From JADKIH01 sp031417555 (GTDB lineage: Bacteria > Bacteroidota > Bacteroidia > AKYH767-A > 2013-40CM-41-45): DNA of 64,000 bases. Below are positions 24,974 through 34,309 of the stretch, in pieces. Numbering within the stretch: the first letter of the stretch is position 1; each line of letters starts with the position of its first letter. The translations under genes were made by a program, and so were the position numbers. The DNA lies in NCBI GenBank assembly GCA_031417555.1, contig JANOVV010000037.1, positions 16,054-80,053 on the forward strand, written 5' to 3'. The notes below the pieces were generated by a model. It was not told where the DNA came from and made no database searches. It was given only the letters and a program-made list of their open reading frames with translations.

Positions 24974-26179
24974 TTAAACTCGTTCAATTACTACAGCATA
25001 ACCTTGGCCTACTCCAACACACATTGTAACCAACGCGTATTTTTTGTTTTGGTCATGCAATTCAATTGCTGCAGAACCTAATATTCGTGTGCCACTCATA
25101 CCAAGAGGATGTCCTAATGCAAGTGCTCCGCCATTGGGATTAATCCGGGAATCATTATCCTGCAGATTCCAGGCACGAATGCAAGCAAGCGATTGTGCAG
25201 CGAACGCTTCATTTAATTCGATGATATCAATTTTATCCCACGTAAGCCCTGCTTTCGCTATAGCTTTATTACTTGCTTCAACCGGACCAATACCCATATA
25301 ATCAGGCTCTACTCCAACGACTGCTGATGAGATTATTTTAGCAAGAGGTTTAAGATTGAATTTCTTCAATCCTTTTTCAGAAGAGAGTAATAATGAAGCG
25401 GCGCCATCATTTAATCCTGAAGAATTACCTGCTGTAACTGTTCCATTTTTCCTGAAGCTTGTATTTAATTTGCTGAGTCCTTCTAATGTTGTTTCGGGTT
25501 TCATAAACTCATCCATTTCGAAAACAAAAGAACTGCCTTTTTTTCCGGGAATTTCTACAGAGACAATTTCTCTTTTAAATCTTCCTTTGCTAAAAGCTTT
25601 TTTTGCTTTCATCTGACTATTAAAAGCAAAAACATCCTGATCCTCACGTGAAATTTTATCTTTCTCCGCAAGATTTTCGGCCGTTTCACCCATGGCTGAT
25701 ATTCCATACATTTCTTTCATTTTCGGATTTATAAATCTCCATCCAAAACTGCTATCGAACAACTGAGCATCACGGCCGTACGGAGTTGAAGTTTTCGACA
25801 TGACCCAGGGACCTCGGGTCATATTTTCAACACCGCCAGCTATCATAATATCAGAATCGCCACACATTATCGCTCTTGCTGCAGCAACAGAAGCAGACAA
25901 ACCGGATGCACATAAACGATTTACCGTTTCGCCGGGAACAGTTACGGGTATTCCGGCCATTAGCAATGCCATTCGTGCCACATTTCTATTGTCTTCGCCG
26001 GCCTGATTTGCACAACCTAATATTATATCTCCGATTTCTAAAAGGTCTACGGAAGGATTTCTTCGTATCAACTCTTTTAAAACAATAACAGCGAGATCAT
26101 CGGTACGAACAGACGCAAGTGTACCTGCAAAACTTCCAATTGGTGTTCTGATGTAATCGACTATATAAGCTTCATTCAT
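24974..26179 (-). CDS. paaJ: 3-oxoadipyl-CoA/acetyl-CoA acyltransferase (thiolase)
   Basis: 401 residues, standard thiolase length. The nucleophilic Cys is in NRLCASGL (residue about 90), the catalytic His in GGALALGHPLGMSG and the second Cys in VTMCVGVGQG. The N-terminus YIVDYIRTPIGSFAGTL is characteristic of the PaaJ/PcaF type that cleaves 3-oxoadipyl-CoA to acetyl-CoA and succinyl-CoA. Position next to paaI- and paaH-like genes supports that call over plain fatty-acid thiolase, though no ring-oxidising genes are present here. Confidence 0.82.
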   Translation of the reverse strand: MNEAYIVDYIRTPIGSFAGTLASVRTDDLAVIVLKELIRRNPSVDLLEIGDIILGCANQAGEDNRNVARMALLMAGIPVTVPGETVNRLCASGLSASVAAARAIMCGDSDIMIAGGVENMTRGPWVMSKTSTPYGRDAQLFDSSFGWRFINPKMKEMYGISAMGETAENLAEKDKISREDQDVFAFNSQMKAKKAFSKGRFKREIVSVEIPGKKGSSFVFEMDEFMKPETTLEGLSKLNTSFRKNGTVTAGNSSGLNDGAASLLLSSEKGLKKFNLKPLAKIISSAVVGVEPDYMGIGPVEASNKAIAKAGLTWDKIDIIELNEAFAAQSLACIRAWNLQDNDSRINPNGGALALGHPLGMSGTRILGSAAIELHDQNKKYALVTMCVGVGQGYAVVIERV

Positions 26180-26264
26180 AAAAATATTTTATTAACACGA
26201 TAATAGAAAACTATAAATTAAAAATATATCCTACTTCCGGTTCTTTGTAAAACGAATAACCCGG

Positions 26265-26687
26265 TTAAACATCCCAATCCTTTGACGTTCTGTAAACCGT
26301 ACCTTTGAAAAGTGCAACCAGAACTCCATCATCTTTCTTAATTGTAATTGTATAAATTGCTACTTTTTCTTTTAAAGAGTTTTCTTCCGCATCGGCAATT
26401 ATTACATCACCTTCTTTTAATGAAACAATATGCGAGATACTTGTTTCGATAGAAACCGCTTTTCTTCCATGACTGTTAGAAGCGAAAGCAAGAGCGCTAT
26501 CGGCAAGTGAATAAGTAATTCCGCCATGTGCAATTGAAAACCCATTCAGCATCTCTTTACGAATCTTCATACTAAGTGTACATTTCCCTTCTGCAATATT
26601 AACTACAGAAATACCGAGCCACTGGCTGAACCAATCGCTGTTCATCATTTTATCAACTACCTTCTCCGCTATTGTTTTACCATTCAT
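26265..26687 (-). CDS. paaI: PaaI-type hotdog thioesterase
   Basis: 140 residues of hotdog fold: MLNGFSIAHGGITYSLADSALAFASNSHG holds the HGG motif and catalytic acid of phenylacetyl-CoA thioesterases. These enzymes release CoA from stalled ring-hydroxylated intermediates. The start lies 2 bp after the stop of the HerA-like ATPase gene, so both are on one transcript. Confidence 0.85.
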   Translation of the reverse strand: MNGKTIAEKVVDKMMNSDWFSQWLGISVVNIAEGKCTLSMKIRKEMLNGFSIAHGGITYSLADSALAFASNSHGRKAVSIETSISHIVSLKEGDVIIADAEENSLKEKVAIYTITIKKDDGVLVALFKGTVYRTSKDWDV

Positions 26688-26689
26688 AA

Positions 26690-28216
26690 TTATCTTCTGC
26701 GGCTTGTTGATTTTCCAAAAAGAACACCAAAAATACCTCTGGTAATTTCGCGAGCCATCTGTTTTACGAGTGGATTTTTTGTAACATTCGAAATGGTATT
26801 TGCAATTGAGCTGCCTTCTTCCTTCTTATTTGACACTGCTGCAGGTTGATCATCTTCTGCTCCAGCGGTTTCAATTTTTTTCGTAAGTATTTCGTAAGCA
26901 CTCTGTCTATCGATCACTTCATTGTATCGACCGGCGATATCCGAAGAAGAAACAATTTTATCCTGTTCTTCGGTAGTGAGAACATCCATCCTTGTTCTCG
27001 GAGCACACAATAAAGTATGTGCAAGAGGAGTTGGCGCACCTTTTTCATCGAGAACTGTAATAAGTGCTTCTCCGATTCCCAACTCGGTAAGGAGAGTTTC
27101 TGTATTATAAAATTCTGTTGACGGATAATTATCTGCAACAAGGCGAATGTCTTTCCTGTCGTTGGCAGTAAAAGCTCTCATTGCATGTTGAAACTTTGAT
27201 CCCAACTGACTTAATATTTTATCAGGAATATCGCCCGGAATCTGGGTACAGAAAAATATACCGACACCTTTTGATCGAATTAATTTTATTACTGTTTCCA
27301 ATTGATCCATTAAAGCTTTTGTTGCTTCGCGGAAAATGAGATGCGCTTCATCAATGAAGATAACAAGTTTCGGTGCAGCCTTATCTCCCATCTCAGGAAA
27401 TTTTTGAAACACTTCAGCTAAAAGACAAAGCATGAAAGTAGAAAACAGTTTAGGTTTATCCTGCATATCTGTTAACCGGATAATATTTAAAATTCCAAAA
27501 CCATTTTTATCGTGACGCAGTAAGTCTTCCACTTCAAAAGATTTTTCACCGAAAAATTTGTCGGCGCCTTGCTGTTCTATCTCTAAAAGTTTTCTCATAA
27601 TAACACCTGCTGTTGCAGATGATACTTGTCCATACATCTCCAACTCCTTTTTCCCTTCATTAGAAACATACTGAAGTACCTGACGAAAATCTTTTATATC
27701 TAATAAAGGCATTTTTTTATCATCGCAATACTTAAAAACAATTGCTACGGCTCCTTGTTGGTTATCATTAAGTTCAAGAATTTTTGAAAACAATACCGGA
27801 CCAAATTCGGAAACAGTTGCACGAAGGCGTAATCCTTTATCGCCGGAGATTGACATAAGTTCAGCCGGAAACTGCAAGGCAGACCAATCTTTCCCTATCA
27901 TTTGATGACGGTCTTTAATTTTTGGATTCTCCGTTCCCGGTTTTGAAATACCGCTGAGATCTCCTTTTATATCCATCAATAAAACAGGAATTCCTTTTTC
28001 GGATAAACTTTCTGCAAACTGTTGTATAGTTTTTGTTTTTCCGGTACCGGTAGCTCCTGCAATTAAACCATGACGGTTAACAACATTTAATGGAATTTTT
28101 ATATAAGTATTTGGTACAGCTTGTTTATTAAACATTGCAGTACCAAGAATAATACTATCGCCTTTAAAATTATAATTTGAGTCGATTACATTTTTTAAAT
28201 CTTCTGCTTTTGCCAT
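26690..28216 (-). CDS. HerA-like ATPase, DUF853/YjgR family
   Basis: 508 residues. Walker A is GATGTGKTKTIQQF near residue 50 and Walker B LVIFIDEAHLIF near residue 290; FFCTQIPGDIPDKIL and QFQHAMRAFTA-like segments and a C-terminal GIFGVLFGKSTSRRR complete the YjgR pattern. The family forms hexameric DNA-pump-like ATPases of unknown role. It sits between paaH- and paaI-like genes with 2-21 bp gaps, so it is expressed with them although no biochemical link is known. A Pro/Ser linker lies near residue 445. Confidence 0.85.
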   Translation of the reverse strand: MAKAEDLKNVIDSNYNFKGDSIILGTAMFNKQAVPNTYIKIPLNVVNRHGLIAGATGTGKTKTIQQFAESLSEKGIPVLLMDIKGDLSGISKPGTENPKIKDRHQMIGKDWSALQFPAELMSISGDKGLRLRATVSEFGPVLFSKILELNDNQQGAVAIVFKYCDDKKMPLLDIKDFRQVLQYVSNEGKKELEMYGQVSSATAGVIMRKLLEIEQQGADKFFGEKSFEVEDLLRHDKNGFGILNIIRLTDMQDKPKLFSTFMLCLLAEVFQKFPEMGDKAAPKLVIFIDEAHLIFREATKALMDQLETVIKLIRSKGVGIFFCTQIPGDIPDKILSQLGSKFQHAMRAFTANDRKDIRLVADNYPSTEFYNTETLLTELGIGEALITVLDEKGAPTPLAHTLLCAPRTRMDVLTTEEQDKIVSSSDIAGRYNEVIDRQSAYEILTKKIETAGAEDDQPAAVSNKKEEGSSIANTISNVTKNPLVKQMAREITRGIFGVLFGKSTSRRR

Positions 28217-28237
28217 AACATTTATTTTAATTCAAAA

Positions 28238-29434
28238 TTAATTGTAAAATTTGATTTTTTTATCAGCCATTTGCTGAAGTAATACCGAAGGTCTGTATCT
28301 GTCTTCGCTATAAACAGATCTTAATGATTTAAGATTATCCAGAATTTTTTCAACGCCTAATTCATCACACCATTTCAGCAATCCTTTTGGGTAATTAACT
28401 CCTTTTGTCATTGCCATATCGATGTCTTCTTTAGTAGCAACATTGTAATAAAGTGCATCAGCGGCTTCGTTGATAAGCATAGACAGAACACGCATGAAAA
28501 TTTTTTCACCGGCTTCTTTATCTTTCATTGGAGTCGGCTGAATCGTTTTATCATTATAAGAATAATATCCTTTACCGCTTTTTCTGCCAAAATGTTTTGC
28601 TTCGAAGAGTCTTTTCTGAGTGAACGATGGCTTATATCTGGAATCGAAAAAAAATTGTGTCCAAACGGTTTCTGTCACGGTATAATTGATATCGTTACCT
28701 ATCAAATCCATCAATTCAAAGGGGCCCATTTTAAACCCTCCGTATTCTTTCATCGCCCAATCGATAGTAGCAATTCCTGTTTCATCGCCGGGTATTCCGC
28801 ACCAACGTTCTTCAAGTATTCGAATTGACTCACCATAAAATGGGCGGGCGATGCGATTCACTATAAACCCCGGAGTGTCTTTTGCTAAAACAACAGTTTT
28901 ATTCCATTTAGAAATTAAAGTTTTAGATTTTTCTATTGTAGATTTATCAGTACAAATCCCCGGAATAATTTCTACCAAAGGCATCAGCGGCGCCGGGTTA
29001 AAAAAATGCAAACCGATTACACGTTCCGGATTTAAACATGAAGAAGCAATACTTGTAATTGATAATGAAGAAGTATTGCTAGCCAAAATACAATCAGTAC
29101 TTACAATAGTTTCAAGCTCTTTAAATAATTTTTGTTTAATACCGGCATCTTCGATAATGGCTTCGATAATGGTTGAACAAGTTTTCAATTTTTCTAAAGA
29201 ATCTTCAAAACTCAAACGTGACCAAATTGCTTTATTTTCTTCCGCAGAAATTTTTTCTTTTTCTAAAAGACGGCTTAATGTTTTGGTTAATTCATCGCTA
29301 GCTTTTTTCAAAGCCAATGGATTAGAATCAAAAATAATGGTCTTATGACCGGCCATTGCTGCAATTTGAGCTATTCCACTACCCATTGTTCCGGCGCCAA
29401 TAATGCCAATAACCTCTAATCCGATTTTATCCAT
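28238..29434 (-). CDS. paaH: 3-hydroxyacyl-CoA dehydrogenase (PaaH-like)
   Basis: 398 residues. The N-terminal NAD domain has IGIIGAGTMGSGIAQIAAMAG; SSTSS-type ASNTSSLSIT and HFFNPAPLMPLVEII carry the catalytic His-Glu pair, and KDTPGFIVNRIARPF links to the first C-terminal domain. A second short C-terminal domain follows (NEAADALYYNVATKEDIDMAM), as in PaaH and FadB. It oxidises 3-hydroxyacyl-CoA (3-hydroxyadipyl-CoA in the paa pathway). First gene of the minus-strand group; its promoter must lie in the 312-bp gap shared with rpsT. Confidence 0.85.
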   Translation of the reverse strand: MDKIGLEVIGIIGAGTMGSGIAQIAAMAGHKTIIFDSNPLALKKASDELTKTLSRLLEKEKISAEENKAIWSRLSFEDSLEKLKTCSTIIEAIIEDAGIKQKLFKELETIVSTDCILASNTSSLSITSIASSCLNPERVIGLHFFNPAPLMPLVEIIPGICTDKSTIEKSKTLISKWNKTVVLAKDTPGFIVNRIARPFYGESIRILEERWCGIPGDETGIATIDWAMKEYGGFKMGPFELMDLIGNDINYTVTETVWTQFFFDSRYKPSFTQKRLFEAKHFGRKSGKGYYSYNDKTIQPTPMKDKEAGEKIFMRVLSMLINEAADALYYNVATKEDIDMAMTKGVNYPKGLLKWCDELGVEKILDNLKSLRSVYSEDRYRPSVLLQQMADKKIKFYN

Positions 29435-29651
29435 AATTCGGGTTAAAAGTAGTAATTTTTTGAGGGCATGAAGAAGGCGGAAAAAGGTTCACAAGCCTTT
29501 GAGTTAATAGTTAATGGCTACTAATTAGTAATTGAAAGCTAAAAATTAGGGTTATTTCTTAGATTTTTGAGGATCTTTTTATATTTATTACAAATGCCGG
29601 GCAAATATAAAATCATATTAATTAATCAAATCATATTAATCCCGATCAATG

Positions 29652-29682
29652 TTTGCAGAATCATCAGGCTTTAGTATATTTG
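29652..29682 (+). promoter_or_regulatory. Bacteroidota-type promoter of rpsT
   Basis: TTTG at 29652-29655, 19 bp, then TATATTTG at 29675-29682, a full match to the sigma-ABfr pattern TTTG-N19-TAnnTTTG. The first ATG is 64 bp further on. The remainder of the 29435-29746 gap is AT-rich with no ORF. Confidence 0.8.
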
Positions 29683-29746
29683 CACTCCCAAAAATTTTGC
29701 TTTAAAAGCCTTTTTCGGGAAAATATAAATTAGAAAATTCACTTCA

Positions 29747-30001
29747 ATGGCAAATCACAAATCATCCCTTCAAAGGATACGTAACAGCGAAAGTAAACGA
29801 GTTCGTAATCGTTATCAGGCGAAAACACTTCGGAATGCTATTAAAAATTTCAGAGAAGTAACTGATAAAAAAGAAGCGGCCGGCAAACTTCCAAAGTTGT
29901 CATCAATGCTTGATCGTCTTGCAAAGACTAATGTAATTCATAAAAACAAAGCTTCAAATTTAAAGAGCGAACTTGCTGTTCATATCAATCATTTAAAATA
30001 A
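29747..30001 (+). CDS. rpsT: 30S ribosomal protein S20
   Basis: 84 residues, the normal length. MANHKSSLQRIRNSESKRVRNR at the start and the Lys-rich three-helix pattern are diagnostic. It binds 16S rRNA during 30S assembly. The gene has its own promoter and an intrinsic terminator directly after it, so it is monocistronic. Confidence 0.97.
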   Translation: MANHKSSLQRIRNSESKRVRNRYQAKTLRNAIKNFREVTDKKEAAGKLPKLSSMLDRLAKTNVIHKNKASNLKSELAVHINHLK

Positions 30002-30026
30002 CCTGTTTTTATTAGTGATATTTATT

Positions 30027-30052
30027 AAGGGACTTTATAGTCCCTTTTTTTT
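30027..30052 (+). terminator. intrinsic terminator of rpsT
   Basis: Perfect 8-bp stem AAGGGACT/AGTCCCTT with a 4-nt loop, followed by an unbroken run of T. Confidence 0.9.
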
Positions 30053-30107
30053 GTTTTTCACTCAAATAATAAACGACACTTTAACACATTCTCCCTTTCT
30101 TGCATAG

Positions 30108-30797
30108 ATGGATTCTCATCTTCCGATCAAAGCTTGGGCTGAAGAAGACAGGCCGAGAGAGAAACTTTTATTAAAAGGTAAACATTCGCTTACGGATGCC
30201 GAATTAATTGCCATTCTGATTGGTACCGGAAATTCAGGTGAAACTGCTGTAGATCTTGCCAGAAAAATACTTTCGGGGAATTCAAACGACTTAAATTTAC
30301 TGGGGAAAATGAATGTGCAGGAATTACAGAAATATAAAGGTATCGGACAAGCCAAGGCTGTAACCATAGTCGCTGCTATGGAATTGGGTCGAAGAAGAAA
30401 AGAAAGTAAAGAAATAAAAATGGAGAAGTTAACCAATAGTCTTGAAGCTGTTAATATAATGCAGCCATTGCTTGGTGATTTAATGCATGAAGAGTTTTGG
30501 ATAATTTTTTTGAATCGTGCCAATGGCATCATCGGCAAGCAACAAATAAGCAAGGGAGGTATGAGCGGAACTGTTGCTGACCCAAGAATGATTTTTAAAG
30601 CTGCTTTAGATCAAAAAGCCGCTTCAATAATATTATGCCACAATCACCCATCAGGTAATAACCAGCCTAGCGCCGCTGATGTCCAATTAACTAAAAATAT
30701 TTCAGAAGGCGGAAAAGTTTTAGAGATAACAGTTCTCGATCATATTATAGTAACACAACATGGATTTTATAGCTTTGCAGACGAGGGACTGATCTGA
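30108..30797 (+). CDS. radC: RadC-family JAB-domain protein
   Basis: 229 residues. A helix-hairpin-helix region near residue 70 (LQKYKGIGQAKAVTIVAAMELGRR) comes before a JAB/MPN metal site, whose ILCHNHPSGNNQPSAADV gives the His-x-His and Asp ligands. The family is named after a repair locus, but its true activity is unknown. An ATG at the conserved SHLPIKAWAEEDRPREKL start is used. Confidence 0.92.
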   Translation: MDSHLPIKAWAEEDRPREKLLLKGKHSLTDAELIAILIGTGNSGETAVDLARKILSGNSNDLNLLGKMNVQELQKYKGIGQAKAVTIVAAMELGRRRKESKEIKMEKLTNSLEAVNIMQPLLGDLMHEEFWIIFLNRANGIIGKQQISKGGMSGTVADPRMIFKAALDQKAASIILCHNHPSGNNQPSAADVQLTKNISEGGKVLEITVLDHIIVTQHGFYSFADEGLI

Positions 30798-30811
30798 TTG
30801 TTTGCCCCTAA

Positions 30812-32122
30812 ATGATTTTATCGATGCTTGTCTACGTTACTTCTATAACAAACCGCTTACGATACACCTTTGATCTGCTTTTAAAAGATTTGATTGGTAT
30901 TGATTATGAAATTACTACCGATTCAGATAAATTCAGTTTTTATACGGGTCCAAAATTTAATTATAGTACTGAGCCTATAGGTGAAGAACTTTTTTTCTAT
31001 TCGACTAATTTGTTATTTGAAAAAAAGATCCGCAATCAGGATTTATCTGTTTTCGAATGGAATGATACTAAAGCATTTTTTGCCACTCATCCGAAATATG
31101 TTATCCCCTTCGATCCTTTTGCGGCCAGTTTTTTTATGGTAAGCCGTTATGAAGAATATCTTCCTTTTACACCTGATAAATATCAACGATTCGATGCAGC
31201 TGAAAGTCTGGCTTTCCAGAAAGGTTTTTTGAATAAACCGATCGTAAATATTTATGCAAAAAAAATTAAACAAATTTTTAAAGAAAATTTTCCGGCTATT
31301 AATTTCCGTGAGAAATCTTTTAAATATATTTCAACCATTGATATCGATAATGCATGGGCCTATAAAGAAAAAGGATTAATTCGTACCTGTGGCGCATTAA
31401 TACGTTCCCTTACTTCTTTTGATTTTGAATTATTCTTTGAGCGAATCGCTGTTCTGTCAGGAAGAAAAAAAGATCCTTATGATACCTATGATTTACTTAC
31501 CGAATTGCAGAATAAATACAACTTGGAGATGATTTATTTTTTCCTTCTGGGAGATTATGCGGAAAACGATAAAAATGTTTCTATCAGCAGTAAAAAATTT
31601 CAATCACTTATTAAATCAATTGCCGATTATTCGGAAACTGGCATTCATCCATCTTTTTATTCAAATCAAAGAACAGGGCGAATGCGTCTGGAGCAATCAA
31701 GGCTTCAGAAAATAGTTATGAGAGAAATTACAAAAAGCAGGCAACATTTTATTAAACTTTCCTTTCCTTCCACCTATCGTCAATTGATTGATGCAGATAT
31801 TACGGATGATTTTTCAATGGGATTCTCGGGTGAAATAGGATTTCGTGCCGGAATATGTACGTCTTTTTATTTTTATGATCTGGAGCGTGAAACCGAAACA
31901 CGGCTTCGTATTCATCCTTTTGCAGTGATGGATGCGACTCTTCGATACTATATGAAAATAATGCCGGCGGAAGTATTAAGCTATGTGGGTCCGATAATTA
32001 AAGAAATAAGAGCTGTAAACGGAACATTCATAACAATCTGGCATAATGAATCAATCAGTAATAAAAAACCATGGGAAGGATGGCGGGGTGTTTATGAAGA
32101 AATAATAAAAGCAGCTATATAA
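30812..32122 (+). CDS. polysaccharide-deacetylase-like protein (DUF7033-type N-terminus)
   Basis: 436 residues, no signal peptide. The N-terminal 110 residues have the layout of the DUF7033 domain; the C-terminal half resembles a carbohydrate-esterase 4 fold with STIDIDNAW, TGIHPSFYS and IWHNESIS as the likely metal and catalytic segments. Such proteins often occur in surface-polysaccharide or peptidoglycan loci. An ATG at 30824 is an equally good start (MLVYVTSITNRLRY). The next gene starts with TTG directly after this stop codon. Confidence 0.75.
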   Translation: MILSMLVYVTSITNRLRYTFDLLLKDLIGIDYEITTDSDKFSFYTGPKFNYSTEPIGEELFFYSTNLLFEKKIRNQDLSVFEWNDTKAFFATHPKYVIPFDPFAASFFMVSRYEEYLPFTPDKYQRFDAAESLAFQKGFLNKPIVNIYAKKIKQIFKENFPAINFREKSFKYISTIDIDNAWAYKEKGLIRTCGALIRSLTSFDFELFFERIAVLSGRKKDPYDTYDLLTELQNKYNLEMIYFFLLGDYAENDKNVSISSKKFQSLIKSIADYSETGIHPSFYSNQRTGRMRLEQSRLQKIVMREITKSRQHFIKLSFPSTYRQLIDADITDDFSMGFSGEIGFRAGICTSFYFYDLERETETRLRIHPFAVMDATLRYYMKIMPAEVLSYVGPIIKEIRAVNGTFITIWHNESISNKKPWEGWRGVYEEIIKAAI

Positions 32123-33040
32123 TTGATCCGATATCTCAAACATACTGATATAAATAAATTAAAGTGGGATACGTGCATTACATCGTCCGCTCAAAGTTTA
32201 TTATACGCAGAAAGTTGGTTTCTTGATATTGTATCTCCAGGATGGGATGCTTTGGTGGAAGACGACTATAAGTCCGTTTTCCCTTTAACCAAAAGAAAAA
32301 AATTCGGCATAAATTATTTATTCCAGCCTTTTTTTACTCAGCAGCTGGGACTTTTCAGCATCGATGTAAATATTTCCGAAAATAAAGTAATAGAATTTTT
32401 ATCTGCCATTCCCGGAAAATTCAAACTTATTGAAATTCAATTAAACAGTTTCAACTATTTTACTTCCTTCAATTCTTTCACCATCAACCGTAAATTAACA
32501 TGTCATCTGAGTCTTTCAGAATCCTATGAAAAAATAAGGGAAAATTATTCTGAAAACCTCCGAAGAAATATTAAAAAGTCATTAACAAGTGGTATAGAAA
32601 CCACAAAAAATGTAGTTCCGGAAGATATTATCAGTTTGTTCCGCTTAAACAAGGGTTTGGAGATTAATAAACTTAAAGAAGGGGATTATAAAACTTTTTT
32701 AAAATTACTTTCTGAAGCAAATAGCAGAAATCTTCTTGATTGTCGCGGTATTTTAGATTTGAATGGAAATTTAATTGCCGGTTGCATCTTTTTAAAATCG
32801 AAGTTTTCATTTATTTTTCTTTTTTCGGCTACAAATAAAGAAGCAAAAGAAACAGGTGCTATGAGTCTATTAATTGATTCATTTATAAAGGAGCATTCTA
32901 ACGAAGACTACTTACTCGATTTTGAGGGATCAATGGATATTAATCTTGCCAGATTTTATAAGAGCTTCGGTTCAAAGGAAGTTGTATATTTACAAATCCA
33001 GAAAAATAATTTACCGGTCATTATTCGTTGGCTAAAATAA
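32123..33040 (+). CDS. GNAT/FemAB-like acyltransferase
   Basis: 305 residues from a TTG codon placed immediately after the stop of the preceding gene (TAATTG), a sign of tight translational coupling. The C-terminal half has the pattern of a FemAB/GNAT fold (LRRNIKKSLTSGIE, LIAGCIFLKSKFSFIFLFSATN, LLDFEGSMDINLARFYKSFG). Members add amino acids or acyl groups to cell-envelope precursors. Coupling to a deacetylase-like gene suggests an envelope role. Confidence 0.72.
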   Translation: MIRYLKHTDINKLKWDTCITSSAQSLLYAESWFLDIVSPGWDALVEDDYKSVFPLTKRKKFGINYLFQPFFTQQLGLFSIDVNISENKVIEFLSAIPGKFKLIEIQLNSFNYFTSFNSFTINRKLTCHLSLSESYEKIRENYSENLRRNIKKSLTSGIETTKNVVPEDIISLFRLNKGLEINKLKEGDYKTFLKLLSEANSRNLLDCRGILDLNGNLIAGCIFLKSKFSFIFLFSATNKEAKETGAMSLLIDSFIKEHSNEDYLLDFEGSMDINLARFYKSFGSKEVVYLQIQKNNLPVIIRWLK

Positions 33041-33050
33041 TTTTAAATCT

Positions 33051-33698
33051 ATGGTCCATAACCTCAGTCTGAATAATTCAATAGTAAATCAGTTTGTCTC
33101 TGAAATCCGCGATGTACAAATACAAAAAGACCGAATGCGTTTTCGGAAAAATCTTGAACGGCTGGGAGAAATTTTTGCCTATGAAATAAGTAAAACTCTT
33201 CAATATAAAAATATAGAAGTTACCACTCCTTTAGGAATTGCCAATGTACCGGTATTAGAGAATCACCCGATCGTAGGAACTATATTGAGGGCAGGATTGC
33301 CTCTTCACTACGGTTTACTTAATTATTTTGACCAAGCGGATAATGCTTTTATAAGCGCTTACAGACGTCATCATAAGGATGGTTCGTTTGATATTAAGCT
33401 TGAATATATTGGAAGTCCGGAATTAGCCGACCGTGAACTTATACTTTGCGATCCAATGCTTGCTACCGGATCATCAATCGTTATGACATACAAAGCATTA
33501 ATGGAAAAAGGAATACCTAAACATACACATATCGTTTGTGCTCTTGCCAGTACAATCGGTATAGAATATGTAAAAAGAAATCTGCCTGTTAATGTCACCA
33601 TTTGGTCTGCTGCTATCGACGATGAGCTCACAGCACAATCGTATATCGTTCCGGGTCTTGGAGATGCAGGTGATCTTGCATTTGGCGGTAAAATGTAA
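33051..33698 (+). CDS. upp: uracil phosphoribosyltransferase
   Basis: 215 residues. The PRPP-binding loop is LILCDPMLATGSSIVMTY and the uracil-binding end is IVPGLGDAGDLAFG, both standard for Upp. It makes UMP from uracil and PRPP. It starts 10 bp after the GNAT gene. Confidence 0.95.
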   Translation: MVHNLSLNNSIVNQFVSEIRDVQIQKDRMRFRKNLERLGEIFAYEISKTLQYKNIEVTTPLGIANVPVLENHPIVGTILRAGLPLHYGLLNYFDQADNAFISAYRRHHKDGSFDIKLEYIGSPELADRELILCDPMLATGSSIVMTYKALMEKGIPKHTHIVCALASTIGIEYVKRNLPVNVTIWSAAIDDELTAQSYIVPGLGDAGDLAFGGKM

Positions 33699-33730
33699 TT
33701 TGCTTTTTTATTTTTTCATCTTATGTCGCT

Positions 33731-34309
33731 TTGGAAGAATTTCTAAAAATACTTACTCTTATTCTAATTAGCAGCGTAAAGTTTGCTTTTGGGCCTTCCT
33801 TCGCATACCTCAACCAGAATTATGATTTTACATGGTTTGAAACAAATATTTATGCAATTATTGGAGGAATGATTGGTGTTACTATTTTCATGCATATCAG
33901 TGATTGGTTAATGACGATGTGGGACAGGCTGAGAGAATATTATTTTAAAAAAATACATAAAAGAAAAAACAAACAACCGGAATTGTTTTCAGATCCAATT
34001 GCTGATGTTCCGGAGCATCTTGAAATACATTACCAATACATTGAAAAATCAGCTCCTCCGAAAAAAATATTTTCACGCCGCTCCCGCAGAATGGTCAGAA
34101 TATGGAAAAGTTATGGGTTATTAGGTCTTGCTGCCCTCACACCGGTTTTGTTTTCCATTCCAATAGGTACTTTTTTTATGGTTCGATTAGAAAAAAACAG
34201 AAGTAAAATAATTCTTTACATGTTTATTTCTATCACTTGCTGGTCACTGATAATAACTACATTTTTTCAATTAACTCATGTCAGAACTTTACACGAAATA
34301 CTAAAATGA
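33731..34309 (+). CDS. membrane protein of unknown function
   Basis: 192 residues from a TTG start. Hydrophobic segments lie near residues 5-22, 40-57, 130-152 and 160-180, with a charged Lys/Arg-rich cytoplasmic loop between the second and third. No family recognised. Its stop overlaps the ATG of the HAD gene by 4 bp (ATGA), so the pair is coupled. Confidence 0.72.
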   Translation: MEEFLKILTLILISSVKFAFGPSFAYLNQNYDFTWFETNIYAIIGGMIGVTIFMHISDWLMTMWDRLREYYFKKIHKRKNKQPELFSDPIADVPEHLEIHYQYIEKSAPPKKIFSRRSRRMVRIWKSYGLLGLAALTPVLFSIPIGTFFMVRLEKNRSKIILYMFISITCWSLIITTFFQLTHVRTLHEILK

